A stretch of DNA of 64,000 nucleotides. Origin: Pontibacter beigongshangensis. GTDB lineage: Bacteria > Bacteroidota > Bacteroidia > Cytophagales > Hymenobacteraceae. Below the pieces are notes generated by a model. That model saw only the letters and a program-made list of their open reading frames with translations. It was not told the origin of the DNA and ran no database searches. Made by a program: the position numbers and the translations under genes. Positions 44,111 to 54,200 of this stretch are shown in pieces; position 1 is the stretch's first letter; every line of letters begins with the position of its first letter. The DNA is taken from contig NZ_VFSD01000022.1 in the NCBI RefSeq assembly GCF_014332515.1, positions 55,120-119,119 of the forward strand, given 5' to 3'.

Positions 44111-47100
44111 TTAGAATCTAATATTGGCTCCCATCATGTAGGTTCTCGGACGTGGGTAATAACCCAAATCGATGCCCTGTGAAAAACCTTCGGAATAACC
44201 GATCTCAGGATCCATGCCGTTATATTTGGTGAAGGTGTAGAGGTTCAGGGCAGAGGCATAAATGCGCACCTGGCTCAGGTAGCTCTTCTTGAACAACTTG
44301 CCGAAATCGTAGCCAACCGTTACGTTGCTGATGCGCAGAAAATCGCCATCGTGCAGGTACAGGTCCGAGAAGTTGGTCCAGTTGCGGGCATCCTCTGTTA
44401 CGCGCGGCATGGTGGTAGAGGAACCCGGCCCGTGCCAACGACCCAGTATAGCAGTAGAGTGGTTGGCATATGGGTCGGCCTGGTTGCGGTACGACTGCAC
44501 CAACTGGTTGCCGGCCACGCCAGAAGTGAGTACAGAAATATCGAAGCCTTTGTAATCAGCAGCCATCGTAAAACCGAAAACGTACTCCGGGTTCGGGTTA
44601 CCGATCATGGTTTTGTCCTGCTCGTTGATCACCCCGTCGCCATTAATATCCACGTAACGCACATCGCCGGGTCTGGCATTTGGCTGAATTACGCGGTTCT
44701 CGCCAGAGCGGTAGCCGGCCACTTCTTCTTCAGTCTGAAAAATACCATCGGTTTTGAAGCCCCAGAAGTAGCCAATCGGGAAGCCGTTCTGTGCTCTATT
44801 AAACTCAGTGGAGTTATTGAACAGCAGGTTGTTATTGCCATGGATGATGCCATCTTCAGTAGGAATAACACCTACTTTGTTTTTGTTGTAGGCACCGTTG
44901 ATACCCAGGCTGTAGTTAAAGTCGCCTACAGAGTTGTTGAACCGGATACCCAGCTCTACCCCTCTGTTGCGCACGTTGCCGCCGTTTATAAAAGGAGCAT
45001 CGGCACCAGCCGTGGCCAGAATCGGCGCCCTGATGAGCCAGTCTTTGGTGACCTTGTTGTACCAGTCGAAGCTCACATCTACCTTGCCGTTAAAGAAACG
45101 GGAATCGAAACCAATATTGGTTTGCTCGGAGGTTTCCCACTTAACGCTCTCGTTGCCAAGCCGGCTAGGGTAGGCACCTGGAGTAAGTTCGCCTTCCTCA
45201 GGTCCGAAAATATAGTTGGCGTTGGTAAAGGCAACCGGCGCCAGGTACTGGAAGAAATCTATGTTCTGGTTGCCCACCTGGCCCCAGCTGGCACGGAGCT
45301 TAAAATAATCCATCCAGTTCTGGGTGCCCGTCAGGAAGTCTTCTTCTGTCAGTATCCAACCGGCCGAAACGGACGGAAAATAGCCCCAGCGGTTCCCTTT
45401 GGCAAACCTGGAAGAAGCGTCTGCCCTGAAAGTGGCGTTGAGCAGGTACTTCTCTTTGTAATTATAGTTCAGCCGCCCAAAATACGACATCCGTTTGTCT
45501 TCAGGAGATGGGCCGCCGCCCACACTCATATAGGGAGCGCCTAAAGTGTTGGTGGCATTCGAGAGCCAGGCATAGCGCAGGTCCGAAATGATCAGGTCGC
45601 GGTTCGTGCCCGAGATGCTGGTGCTCCAGTTCTGGAAGGCTGAGGAGCCTATCATCACCTCAAAATCATGGTCTTGGGCCGCCTTAAAGTTGTAGCTCAG
45701 CAGGTTGTCGAATAGCACGGTCCTGCCTTTCCCCATCGACTGGTTCACTCTGTTAAAGAGGTTGAACGAGTATACCGACAAGTTGTAGATAGGTGAATAG
45801 GACTGGTTTTCGTTGGCATGCATATCCAGGCCCAGGCTTGTCCGGAAGCGGAGGTTCTTGATCGGCTCTAGTACGAGGTAAGCATCACCCAAGAGCCGCT
45901 GGTTATTTCTGCGGTTCTGGTTGTTGTATACCATGGTGGCATAAGGGTTGGCCTCGCCGGTGTTCCAGGTGGAGTTGCTGTTGTCGTAAAAATTGCCATC
46001 CTCGTCGAACATCGGCACAAAAGGGCTGGTGTTAAAAGCGCCGCGCAGCGAGTTGTTGTACTGGTTGCCTACGCCTATGCCATTGTTGTTGATGTAGGCA
46101 AAGTTGAGGTGCTGGCCTATTTTAAGCACCTCTTTGTAGAGTTTGTGCTCTGAGTTGATGCGGAAGTTATAGCGCTCATAATTAGAGAGGTCTTTGCCGC
46201 CCACAACGCCTTCCTGCGAGGTGTAAGACAAGGCCGTGGAGTAAGTTGAATTTTCGGAACCACCCTGCGCACCCAGTGAGTAGTTCTGGGTTAGGGCGTT
46301 CTTTACAAACATCTCGTCCATCCAGTTGGTACCCTCTCCCATGGTTGCAATTTGCTGGTTCGTGAAGTAGGGCAGCTTACCGGAGTTCACGGCCGCTTCG
46401 TTCATAATAGAGGCATACTCCCTGGAATTTAACAGACTGGCTTTGCGGGCCACATGCTGCACACCGTAGTAGGAGTCGAAGGTAATGCGGGCTGGCTGGC
46501 CGGCGGTTCCCTGCCTGGTGGTGATCAGGACCACACCGTTTGCCGCCTGCGAGCCATAGATAGCGGCAGAGGCAGCGTCTTTCAGCACATCGATAGAGGC
46601 GATGTCGGCCGGGTTCAGGAAATCGATGTTGGTTGTCAGCACGCCATCCACTACATAAAGCGGACCTGAGTTGCCTATCGTGCCTAAGCCCCGGATCAGC
46701 ACCCGCATGCCCTCTCCCGGCTGGCCGGAAGTAGAGGTGATCTGCACACCCGGTGCCTGGCCTTGTAATGCCTGCAGCGCGTTGGTGGTGCTCTGCTTCT
46801 GGATGTCTTCGCCCTTAACCTGGGCCGTAGCGCCTGTGACCAGCTTTTTCTGCTGCACGCCGTAACCTACCACCACCACTTCATCGAGCACCTGCGAGTT
46901 CTGCGCCAGGCTGATGTTGAGCTGGCTACGGTTGTTTACCTGAATTTCCTGTGTCACAAAACCAGTATAGGACACGACCAGTGTTTCGTTTCCAACAGGA
47001 AGCCGTAGTTCGAAACTGCCGTCTATATCGGTTATGGCCCCTACGGTGGCATTGTCTTTCACACGAACACTTACACCCGGCAACCCGCTGCCATCGTCCT

Positions 47101-47188
47101 GTGAGGTTACGCGGCCCCTAACCGTTTGCTGGGCGACAGCTATCCCGCACCAACAAAGGAGCCAGCTTAGTAAAATTATTTTTTTCAT
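44111..47188 (-). CDS. SusC/RagA-family TonB-linked outer-membrane transporter
   Basis: The 1025-residue protein has a signal peptide (1-19, ending IAVAQ), a carboxypeptidase-regulatory-like domain (about 22-105; VRGRVTSQDDGSGLPGVSV, SYTGFVTQEI), the family segment VLDEVVVVGYGVQQKK, a plug (MRVLIRGLGTIGNSGPLYVVDG) and a large beta-barrel ending in GANIRF with a final aromatic. It imports oligosaccharides using TonB energy, paired with the following SusD. No extra N-terminal signalling domain (as in sigma/anti-sigma type receptors) is seen, so control by the HTCS is more likely. It is the first gene of the susC-susD-SGBP operon. Confidence 0.96.
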   Translation of the reverse strand: MKKIILLSWLLCWCGIAVAQQTVRGRVTSQDDGSGLPGVSVRVKDNATVGAITDIDGSFELRLPVGNETLVVSYTGFVTQEIQVNNRSQLNISLAQNSQVLDEVVVVGYGVQQKKLVTGATAQVKGEDIQKQSTTNALQALQGQAPGVQITSTSGQPGEGMRVLIRGLGTIGNSGPLYVVDGVLTTNIDFLNPADIASIDVLKDAASAAIYGSQAANGVVLITTRQGTAGQPARITFDSYYGVQHVARKASLLNSREYASIMNEAAVNSGKLPYFTNQQIATMGEGTNWMDEMFVKNALTQNYSLGAQGGSENSTYSTALSYTSQEGVVGGKDLSNYERYNFRINSEHKLYKEVLKIGQHLNFAYINNNGIGVGNQYNNSLRGAFNTSPFVPMFDEDGNFYDNSNSTWNTGEANPYATMVYNNQNRRNNQRLLGDAYLVLEPIKNLRFRTSLGLDMHANENQSYSPIYNLSVYSFNLFNRVNQSMGKGRTVLFDNLLSYNFKAAQDHDFEVMIGSSAFQNWSTSISGTNRDLIISDLRYAWLSNATNTLGAPYMSVGGGPSPEDKRMSYFGRLNYNYKEKYLLNATFRADASSRFAKGNRWGYFPSVSAGWILTEEDFLTGTQNWMDYFKLRASWGQVGNQNIDFFQYLAPVAFTNANYIFGPEEGELTPGAYPSRLGNESVKWETSEQTNIGFDSRFFNGKVDVSFDWYNKVTKDWLIRAPILATAGADAPFINGGNVRNRGVELGIRFNNSVGDFNYSLGINGAYNKNKVGVIPTEDGIIHGNNNLLFNNSTEFNRAQNGFPIGYFWGFKTDGIFQTEEEVAGYRSGENRVIQPNARPGDVRYVDINGDGVINEQDKTMIGNPNPEYVFGFTMAADYKGFDISVLTSGVAGNQLVQSYRNQADPYANHSTAILGRWHGPGSSTTMPRVTEDARNWTNFSDLYLHDGDFLRISNVTVGYDFGKLFKKSYLSQVRIYASALNLYTFTKYNGMDPEIGYSEGFSQGIDLGYYPRPRTYMMGANIRF

Positions 47189-47238
47189 ATACTGATAGCT
47201 TAAATTGTTAGGTAATATTATTGTAGGTTCTGTTCCGC

Positions 47239-47276
47239 AATTATTCTAATGAAAATGTCCCTCCCGAGGCTTTTCC
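47239..47276 (-). repeat. R1 intergenic repeat, copy 17
   Basis: AATTATTCTAATGAAAA, CCCTCCCGAGGC. Lacks the CAG arm. Co-oriented with GH31, 226 nt past its stop. Confidence 0.8.
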
Positions 47277-47304
47277 AGATGCCAGATGATAGAGGTAGGG
47301 TTCT

Positions 47305-47352
47305 TTTGCCTGAATCAAGATTTTCAGGATTAAAGGAGGATGTACAGGATGT
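47305..47352 (+). repeat. R2-type repeat
   Basis: CCTGAATCAAGATTTTCAGG then ATTAAAGGAGGATGTACAGG: the AGGAT-rich R2 family, 30 nt from R1 copy 17. Confidence 0.55.
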
Positions 47353-47447
47353 TCTCACAGCTTCCTTTGCGTGCTACTCCCTGACAAGATTCTCGGATCA
47401 AATTCGGGGTCTTTGACTTCCAGGAGGACAACACCAGGCGTGTAACT

Positions 47448-47491
47448 CCATTTCCACATCTTCAAATCAGATAATTAGCACATCAGCACAT
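47448..47491 (+). repeat. R3 and AATTAGCACAT-type simple repeat
   Basis: CATTTCCACATCTTCAAATC and then ATTAGCACATCAGCACATTA; similar text recurs at 3010-3040, 22416 and 37897. Confidence 0.45.
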
Positions 47492-47501
47492 TAATTTGCT
47501 G

Positions 47502-50357
47502 CTACCTGAGCTTCACGGTTTTGGCCTTCCCGGTGTATTTTACCACCTGATCCGGCTTTGCCTCGAAGTTGAGCCCGCGGGGCTTGTTCTGGCTGATGTA
47601 CACGATGTTAAAGGTGCGGTTCTGGAGCATGCCCTCAAAACTGCCTTCACGCTTGCCGATGGTTAATTGCTTGGAGGCTTCGTGGTAGGTAATCGGGATG
47701 TTGGAAAAGGCTCCTTTCTCGTAATTGTAATTGGTGTTCTCGTCTTCGTACAGGTCAAACTTGCCATCCTGGCCGCCATACACATAGAGCGTAATGGTTT
47801 CGGCAGGCTTCTCGGAGGTGTATTGCAGGTCAGGGCCGAAAGGTACGATGGCACCGGTTTTCACATAGATGGGCATGGTTTCGTAAGGAGCAGGCGCGGT
47901 TATCTGCTGCCCGCCCTGCTGGTACTGGCCATTGTGGAGGTTGTACCAGCCGTTTCCTGCCGGCAGGTACAAGGTTCTGGTGGTGGCGTGGCGCTCGTAC
48001 ACCGGGTTAATGAGCAGGCTCGGCCCGAACATAAACTGGTCGCCGATGTTGTGCACGTTCCTGTCCTGCCCGAAATCCATCACCAACGGCCGCATAAGTG
48101 TGCCATCCTGGTGGTACACCTGTCCAGTGAGCGAATAGATGTATGGCATCAGGCGGTAACGCAGCTTGTTGTAGTACACAATAGACTGGTACGCCTTATG
48201 ATTTTCGGGGGCAATGTTGAAGACCTCCCGGTATGGCGTCTGCCCGTGCGACCGGTAGAGCGGTGTAAAGGTGCCGTACTGGTACCAGCGCGTGTTCAGC
48301 TCCCGCCACTCCTCCAGGGCATCGCCTTTCGGAGCCGGCCGGTCGTATTTGTCCTCCACAAAAAAGCCGCCTATGTCCATGGTCCAGTAAGGGATGCCGG
48401 AAAGCGAGGCATTTAGACCTGCCGGTATCTGGCGACCCAGTTCCTCAAACGTGGACGCTATGTCGCCGCTCCAGATGGCGGCCCCGTAGCGCTGCAGGCC
48501 CCCGAAGGCCGAGCGGGTCAGGATGAACACACGCTCTTCAGGGAAGTCCCGCCGCTGCCCTTCAAAGATGGCTTTGGCGTTCATGAGCGGGTAAGCGTTG
48601 AAGTATTTCTCTGATGGCCCCAGGTAGGTTGGCCCCATCAGTTGCTTGCGGTGCTCTATGGTGGTGTTGGATAGAATATCGGGCTCTGTGGCATCGAGCC
48701 ACCAGGCATCTACGCCTTTGCTGTGCAGGTTCTTCTTGAGCAGCTGCCAGAACATTTCGCGGCCTTCCGGATGAAAGGCATCGTAAAAAGTTGACACATA
48801 GCCTTTGCCGATCCAGTCCTTAACGCCCTGCTCAATGCTTGCCGTATATAGCAGCCCTTTCGAGTCGAACAATTTGTAGTTCTCGATGCCTTCGTAGAAC
48901 TTGGGCCACACCGAGATCATGAGCTTAAAGTTCTGGTCGTGCAGCTTTTTGATCATGCCCTCCGCATCCGGGAAACGGCTTTTGTCGAATTCCTGGCTTC
49001 CCCATTGATCCTCTTCCCAGTAAGACCAGTCGAGTACGATGTTGTCTATCGGGATCTGGCGCCTGCGAAATTCCTGGGCTACGCTGAGCAGTTCATCCTG
49101 TGTTTTGTAGCGCTCGCGGCTCTGCCAGAAACCCATGGCCCACTTGGGCATGATCTGTGCTTTGCCCGTCAGGGTTCGGTAACCGCTCACCACCTCATCC
49201 AGGTTTTCGCCATACACAAAATAGTAGTTCAGTTCATCGCCACCCTCGGAGGCGAAAGCAACTTTGTTCACATCTTCTGCCGGAAGAGGTGGCAAATACC
49301 GGAGCGCAATATAAGATTGCCCGCCATCGGGCAGCCACTCTATCTTCAGGGCATATTTCTGCCCTTTCTTCAGGTCGTGTTTAAAAACGGAGAAGCCCGG
49401 GTTCCAGGCTTCGCGCCATCTGTCAAGCAGCAGTTTGTCATCCAGCCACACCTTTACATAGCCTGAGCCGGGCATCAGGAAGCGGTGCGTGCCGGTCTCG
49501 TCCGACTGCACAAAACCTTCCCACAGCACTTTGCCCCCCTGCAGCGAATAGCCCTCCGGAAAGTCTTGCTGCTGCTGCAGGAACTCGTAATAGATCTCCT
49601 TCTCAGGCCGCACAATAGGTGCTATGCCTGATTTCTCGGCAGAGATGTACGTCGCAGTCAGCGCTCCGGGCTTTTGGTCTTTGTCATAGAGCGTTAGGGC
49701 CGACAATTGCCGGTAAGGGCGGACATCGCCAAACTTCGTGATGGAGTTATTGTCCCAGAGAATGCCGTAGTTTTTGCTCGATACCATAAAAGGCACGGCT
49801 GCCACCGAGTTATACTGTGTCAGGTCCACCTGCCAGCCCCGGTAGTTCATGAGGCCTGCCTGGTGCTGCCCCAGCCCGTAAAATGCCTCGTCGTCGGCTA
49901 CCTGAAAGGCTTTGTGCAGCTGGTACATGGGCGTAGTGCCGTAGGTTACTTCACTAAACGGCTGGTGTCCGTTGTTCGCCTCCTTTAGTACCTCCCGGCC
50001 ATTCTTATCGAAAAAAGCAAGCTCTCCTGTGCTGGCCGACACTTCCACGCGCAACTCCTTGGTCTGTACCGTCAGCGACTCCTTATTCTCTTTCAGCTCC
50101 CAGGCGGGTGTTGCCTTCTCTCCACGCACCACCATCAGGCTTTTCGGTTCGCCCGGTTCACTGTCCGGTGTAGCCACCACCTGTATAATTTTGTCAGACA
50201 CGATGCGTATCTTTACATATTGCGGATCCCCTGGCTGCTCCTTGTTGAGCTTCACCAGCACCCCATCGGCCAGCTTCTGATAACTGAGAACAGCCGGGTT
50301 CCGGAAAGATGTGAGGGCAAAAACCAGAATCGCTAAAAGTGTGTACTTTATTTTCAT
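47502..50357 (-). CDS. GH31 alpha-xylosidase-like enzyme with PA14 insert
   Basis: The 951-residue protein has a signal peptide-like start (1-20, FALTSF). The N-terminal beta domain (FYGLGQHQAGLMNYRGW) is followed by an inserted PA14-like domain (about 235-345; GFVQSDETGTHRFLMPGSGYVKVWLDDKLLLDRW) as in the Cellvibrio-type alpha-xylosidases. The GH31 barrel has the nucleophile Asp in WWLDATEPD (D555) and acid/base Asp in WSGDIAS (D632). A C-terminal beta domain follows. It should remove alpha-1,6-xylose from the non-reducing end of xyloglucan oligosaccharides. Its closeness to GH74, GH3 and GH2 supports that role. It lies upstream of susC on the same strand with a 313-nt spacer. Confidence 0.92.
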   Translation of the reverse strand: MKIKYTLLAILVFALTSFRNPAVLSYQKLADGVLVKLNKEQPGDPQYVKIRIVSDKIIQVVATPDSEPGEPKSLMVVRGEKATPAWELKENKESLTVQTKELRVEVSASTGELAFFDKNGREVLKEANNGHQPFSEVTYGTTPMYQLHKAFQVADDEAFYGLGQHQAGLMNYRGWQVDLTQYNSVAAVPFMVSSKNYGILWDNNSITKFGDVRPYRQLSALTLYDKDQKPGALTATYISAEKSGIAPIVRPEKEIYYEFLQQQQDFPEGYSLQGGKVLWEGFVQSDETGTHRFLMPGSGYVKVWLDDKLLLDRWREAWNPGFSVFKHDLKKGQKYALKIEWLPDGGQSYIALRYLPPLPAEDVNKVAFASEGGDELNYYFVYGENLDEVVSGYRTLTGKAQIMPKWAMGFWQSRERYKTQDELLSVAQEFRRRQIPIDNIVLDWSYWEEDQWGSQEFDKSRFPDAEGMIKKLHDQNFKLMISVWPKFYEGIENYKLFDSKGLLYTASIEQGVKDWIGKGYVSTFYDAFHPEGREMFWQLLKKNLHSKGVDAWWLDATEPDILSNTTIEHRKQLMGPTYLGPSEKYFNAYPLMNAKAIFEGQRRDFPEERVFILTRSAFGGLQRYGAAIWSGDIASTFEELGRQIPAGLNASLSGIPYWTMDIGGFFVEDKYDRPAPKGDALEEWRELNTRWYQYGTFTPLYRSHGQTPYREVFNIAPENHKAYQSIVYYNKLRYRLMPYIYSLTGQVYHQDGTLMRPLVMDFGQDRNVHNIGDQFMFGPSLLINPVYERHATTRTLYLPAGNGWYNLHNGQYQQGGQQITAPAPYETMPIYVKTGAIVPFGPDLQYTSEKPAETITLYVYGGQDGKFDLYEDENTNYNYEKGAFSNIPITYHEASKQLTIGKREGSFEGMLQNRTFNIVYISQNKPRGLNFEAKPDQVVKYTGKAKTVKLR

Positions 50358-50546
50358 GCTGCTTTAAATAACAGTGTGTAATCTAGACTGTTAGTTGCTG
50401 CTGCGCCGGGCGTAGGGCTAACTAACATAAGTACACAAATGTAAAGAGCGGAAAGCTTTGAGCAGGGTATCAAATGTTTCTATTGTGTGGCTGGGATGTT
50501 AACAGCCGAAAAAAGGCGTATTTGGGGCTTTTTGAGAGGGATATTT

Positions 50547-50590
50547 GTCAGAATCAAGGTTTACAGGATTTTAGGATTGGCAGGATGATT
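50547..50590 (+). repeat. R2-type repeat
   Basis: TGTCAGAATCAAGGTTTACA, GGATTTTAGGATTGGCAGG: units about 9 nt long, each starting GGATT or similar. Confidence 0.55.
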
Positions 50591-50640
50591 TGTTTCGCGG
50601 ATAATGTGTTGTACCCACCTTTCAGCAACAAACCATCAGC

Positions 50641-50670
50641 AATTATTCTAACTCAAGTTGTGCGGCAGCC
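50641..50670 (-). repeat. R1 intergenic repeat, copy 18 (degenerate)
   Basis: Only AATTATTCTAA and GCGGCAGCC are recognisable. Weak copy. Confidence 0.45.
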
Positions 50671-50707
50671 GATAATGGATAATGGCTATTTCCACCGCCC
50701 CACTTTT

Positions 50708-50735
50708 TGTCATCCTGAAAGGGTCTTGTGGGCAA
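50708..50735 (+). repeat. R4 repeat fragment
   Basis: TGTCATCCTGAAAGGGTCTT then GTGG; compare 15121-15150. Confidence 0.5.
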
Positions 50736-50833
50736 GAGGCAAAAGCAGAAGCTATTAGCTTGGTAGTCTAAATTAGCATAGCAGCTTTCTTTCGGTGACA
50801 GCAGAGGAAATTCGTTTCATTGCCCGTGTCTTT

Positions 50834-50876
50834 GTTCTTTTTGTCTTGATACAAAAAGAACCAAAAAAATCAAGAC
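50834..50876. repeat. Pseudoknot-like hairpin element
   Basis: GTTCTTTTTGT pairs with ACAAAAAGAAC (11 bp). The loop with its border, GTCTTGAT, is exactly complementary to ATCAAGAC just downstream (50869-50876), so an H-type pseudoknot is possible. Similar text occurs in many Bacteroidota spacers to my knowledge. Confidence 0.5.
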
Positions 50877-50992
50877 GATTTTGAACTCGCTGAACGCTCA
50901 AACAGTTTATTTTCATTCGGTGCACCTGGCAAATTATCTGCTTTGTCGCTACCCGACGCAATCCTTCTTTAGAGTAACTACCGCACAACTTA

Positions 50993-51048
50993 AATTATTG
51001 TAATAAAAATTGCCTTCCGGTGAGTTCTGCTGTTTCTGGTGCTGCTGG
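50993..51048 (-). repeat. R1 intergenic repeat, copy 19
   Basis: AATTATTGTAATAAAAA, GCCTTCCGGTGAG, then CTGCTG and GGTGCTGCTGG. Co-oriented with the HTCS gene. Confidence 0.8.
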
Positions 51049-51119
51049 GTTAAGGTGGTTACCTGAAAGAGGTACTGCTGGAGCAGCATCATGAGAAGCA
51101 GTATTTTGGAAAGGATGTT

Positions 51120-51199
51120 TGTCTGAATCAAGATGTACAGGATTAGAGGATTGGCAGGATAAGGATAAACTAAAAATCCTGTACATCCTGATTCAGACA
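51120..51199. repeat. R2 inverted pair right after the HTCS gene
   Basis: TGTCTGAATCAAGATGTACA at 51120 and its near-complement ending at 51199 form a hairpin of about 24 bp with two mismatches, 7 nt past the HTCS stop. It could act as a transcription terminator or 3' mRNA stabiliser. Confidence 0.65.
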
Positions 51200-51205
51200 C
51201 ACCCC

Positions 51206-54200
51206 TCACTCCACTTCCTGCACCGGCTTGTGCTGCTCGGCATAGGCAGAGGGCAGGATGTGGTATTCCTCCTTAAAATATTTGGTGAAGTATTTCCGGT
51301 TGTTGAAGCCTACTTTGTAAGCCACCTCGGCCACCGTCAGCTGGCTTTTCTCGAGGTACTGCGCGGCCCGCTGCAGCCTGATCTTGCGGATAAACTCTAC
51401 GGGCGAGGTGCTGGTAAGGGCTACCATCTTTTTGTAGAGGTGCACCCGGCTCATGCCTAATTCCCTGCTCATGGCCTCCACCGAAAAGTCAGGGTCATCG
51501 AGGTTGTCTTCCACTACCTGAATGGCGCGCTGTATCAGCTTATCGTCCAGCGACTGAATTTCTACGGCACTGGTCTCCACACTGATTTTCCGCTCAAACA
51601 CGCCCTGCAATTGCCGCCGCTGGGCGATCAGGTTCTGGAGGCGCGAGAGCAGGATCTCGAAATTAAAGGGCTTGCTGATGAAATCGTTGGCTCCGAGGCC
51701 CAGGCCTTTTAGCTGCAACTCCTCTGCCTTATGCGCCGTCAGCATCACAAACGGGATCTGGCTGGTGCGGGCATCCTGCTTTATCTTGGTGCACAGGGCA
51801 ATGCCATCCATTTCCGGCATCATCAGGTCGCTCACGATCAGGTCGGGCAGGTGGGCGAGGGCCTTTTGCCAGCCTTCTTTGCCGTTCTTTGCCTCCAGCA
51901 TCTCGAAATGCACGCCCAGGTTGTCTTTCAGGTAAAAGCGGAAATCTTCGTTATCCTCTACCAGCAGCACCACCGGCCGGCTCTTTGGCCTTTGCGCAGC
52001 TGGCTTCTCCTCCCCTGTTTGCGCTCCGGTCAGCATGTCGACTACCGCCATTTCTTCTTCGGCCATAGTTGGCTCTGCCTCTGTACTGCCCGGCGCCATC
52101 TCCCGCATCGGAATCCGGACGGTAAAGCAGCTGCCGCTGCCAGGCTCGCTCTCCAAAGATATCTGGCCTCCGTGTATTTTCACAAATTCGCTCGTTATGG
52201 CCAATCCAATGCCGCTCCCCTGGTTTACCATGCTGGTGGGCACGTCGCTCCGGAAAAAACGCTCAAACACCTTTCCCTGCTTTTCTTTGGCAATGCCAAT
52301 ACCGGTGTCCTGCACCTGTATCTCCAGCACTTTGGTACCGCCCAGGGTAACTTTGTCTTCCTGCACAACTACCGTCACATCTATCTTTCCGTCTTCATCC
52401 GTAAATTTAAAGGCGTTGGAGAGCAGGTTAAACAGGATCTTCTCCAGCTTGTCCATATCAAAAGAGGCATACCAGGCATCGGTTTGAGAATGAAAGGAAA
52501 GTCGAATATTTTTCTTTTCGGAAAGATCCATGAACGATTGCACCGAGGTCTCCACAAACTTGATCACGTTGCCTTCGGAGAGGTGCAGTTGTATGCCCTC
52601 CACCTCCAGTTTCCGGAAATCGAGGAGCTGGTTTACCAGGTTCAGGAGCCGCCTGGAGTTGCGGTTCATCATCTCGAACTGCTTGCGCTGTTCGGGGTCG
52701 GCAGTGGTTTTGAGCAGTTTCTCGAGCGGCGCCAGGATCAGGGCCAGCGGCGTTCTGAACTCGTGGCTGATGTTGGTAAAGAACCGGATCTTGACCAGGT
52801 TAAGCTCCTGCATCTGCACCACCTCGCGCCGCTCCTGCTCCCGCAGGAAATTGCGCCTGTTACGCCGGAGTTCATATTCCCTGATAAAATAAAGCAGCAC
52901 AACACCCAGCAAACCGTACAGCACATACGCCGTGGTGGTGCGCCAGAACGGAGCCAGCACGGTAATTTTCATACTGATGCCTTCCTTGTTCCAGATGCCA
53001 TCGTTGTTGGAGGCCAGCACTTTAAACTCGTACTCTCCCGGGTCCAGGTTGGTGTAGGTGGCCTGCCGGGTACCCTGGTTTGTCTCGTGCCAGTCTTTGT
53101 CGAAACCTTCCAGTTTATATTTGTAGCTGTTTTTGTCCGGATGGAAAAAGCTCAGGGCGGCAAACCCGATGGTCAGGATGTCTTCGTTGTGCTTCAGGGT
53201 GACGTGTGGTGCTTCGGAGAGTGCGCTGCCCAGGATCACGCGGCCATCTCTCTCCTCTCCTACCTTCAGGCTCTTGTTAAACAGCTGAAAATCGGTGAAC
53301 AGCATTTTCGGAACCGAATAGTTCTTTCCCAGTTCATCCGGGATAAACATATTAAAGCCATTCGGCCCGCCAAAAATCATTTCGCCTCTGGCTGTTTTAA
53401 AGGCTGCATTCTCATTAAAGGTCCTCCCCTGCAATCCGTCTGATTCGTCGTAGTTCCGGAAAGATGCTTTCAGGGTGCCATTTCCATCTTGCTGCAGCAC
53501 CACATTAGAAAGGCCGTGGAGCGTGCTCACCCACAGGTTCTGCTTGTCGTCTTCCAGAATGGTCAGGATGATGTTGTGCGGCAGGCCGCTTTCCTGGTTA
53601 AACAACTGAAATGATTTATCGGCGGGCCTGTACAGGAGCAAACCCTCCGGCGTGGCCACCCAGGTGTTCTGGCGGCTGTCGGTATAAATATCCAGGATGC
53701 TGTTGCTGGCCAGGCTCCGGATGTTTTTAGGGTCGTTGCGGAATCTGGTAAATTTGCCGGTACGCTTATCGCGCACATCAATGCCGCTGTTGCCCCCGAT
53801 CCACAGGTTTTTGCCTTTGTCTTCGGCTAAGGCCGAGACATAATTGGATTGCAGCCCGGTTCCGTCGTCGCGCATGCTATACTGCCTGAAAGTTCCGGTG
53901 CCGCCGTCGTACCGGAACAGGCCCTGCCGCATGGTGCCCACCCACAGCACGCCATCCGAATCCTCAAAAATCTCCCAGATGTTGTCGTCCGTCAGGTTGG
54001 ACGTGTGCCTGTTAAAGCGGGTAAACTTCTTTCCATCGAATTTGATGAGCCCACCGGTATAGGTACCTACCCACAGGTTCTTGTGCCTGTCTATCAGCAG
54101 GCTCACAATCACATCGCTGCCAATGCTGTTCGGATCGTTTGGGTCTGACAGATACCGGGTATACTGCCCTGTTGTGCGGTTAAAGTACAGCAGCCCGCCG

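Larger units (their letters stand above)
50358..51205. other. 848-bp spacer dense with repeats
   Basis: It contains R2 (50547-50590), R1 copies 18 and 19, an R4 fragment (50708-50735), a pseudoknot-like hairpin (50834-50876) and an R2 inverted pair (51120-51199). No gene. Confidence 0.55.

Noticed and set aside
44351..45544. A 397-codon plus-strand frame inside susC
   Set aside because: It is antisense to a clearly conserved SusC coding region and has no domain pattern; long antisense frames are common in GC-rich codon usage.
51731..53443. A 570-codon plus-strand frame inside the HTCS gene
   Set aside because: It is antisense to kinase and receiver motifs that are fully conserved; the sequence is His/Val/Leu-rich shadow coding with no recognisable fold.
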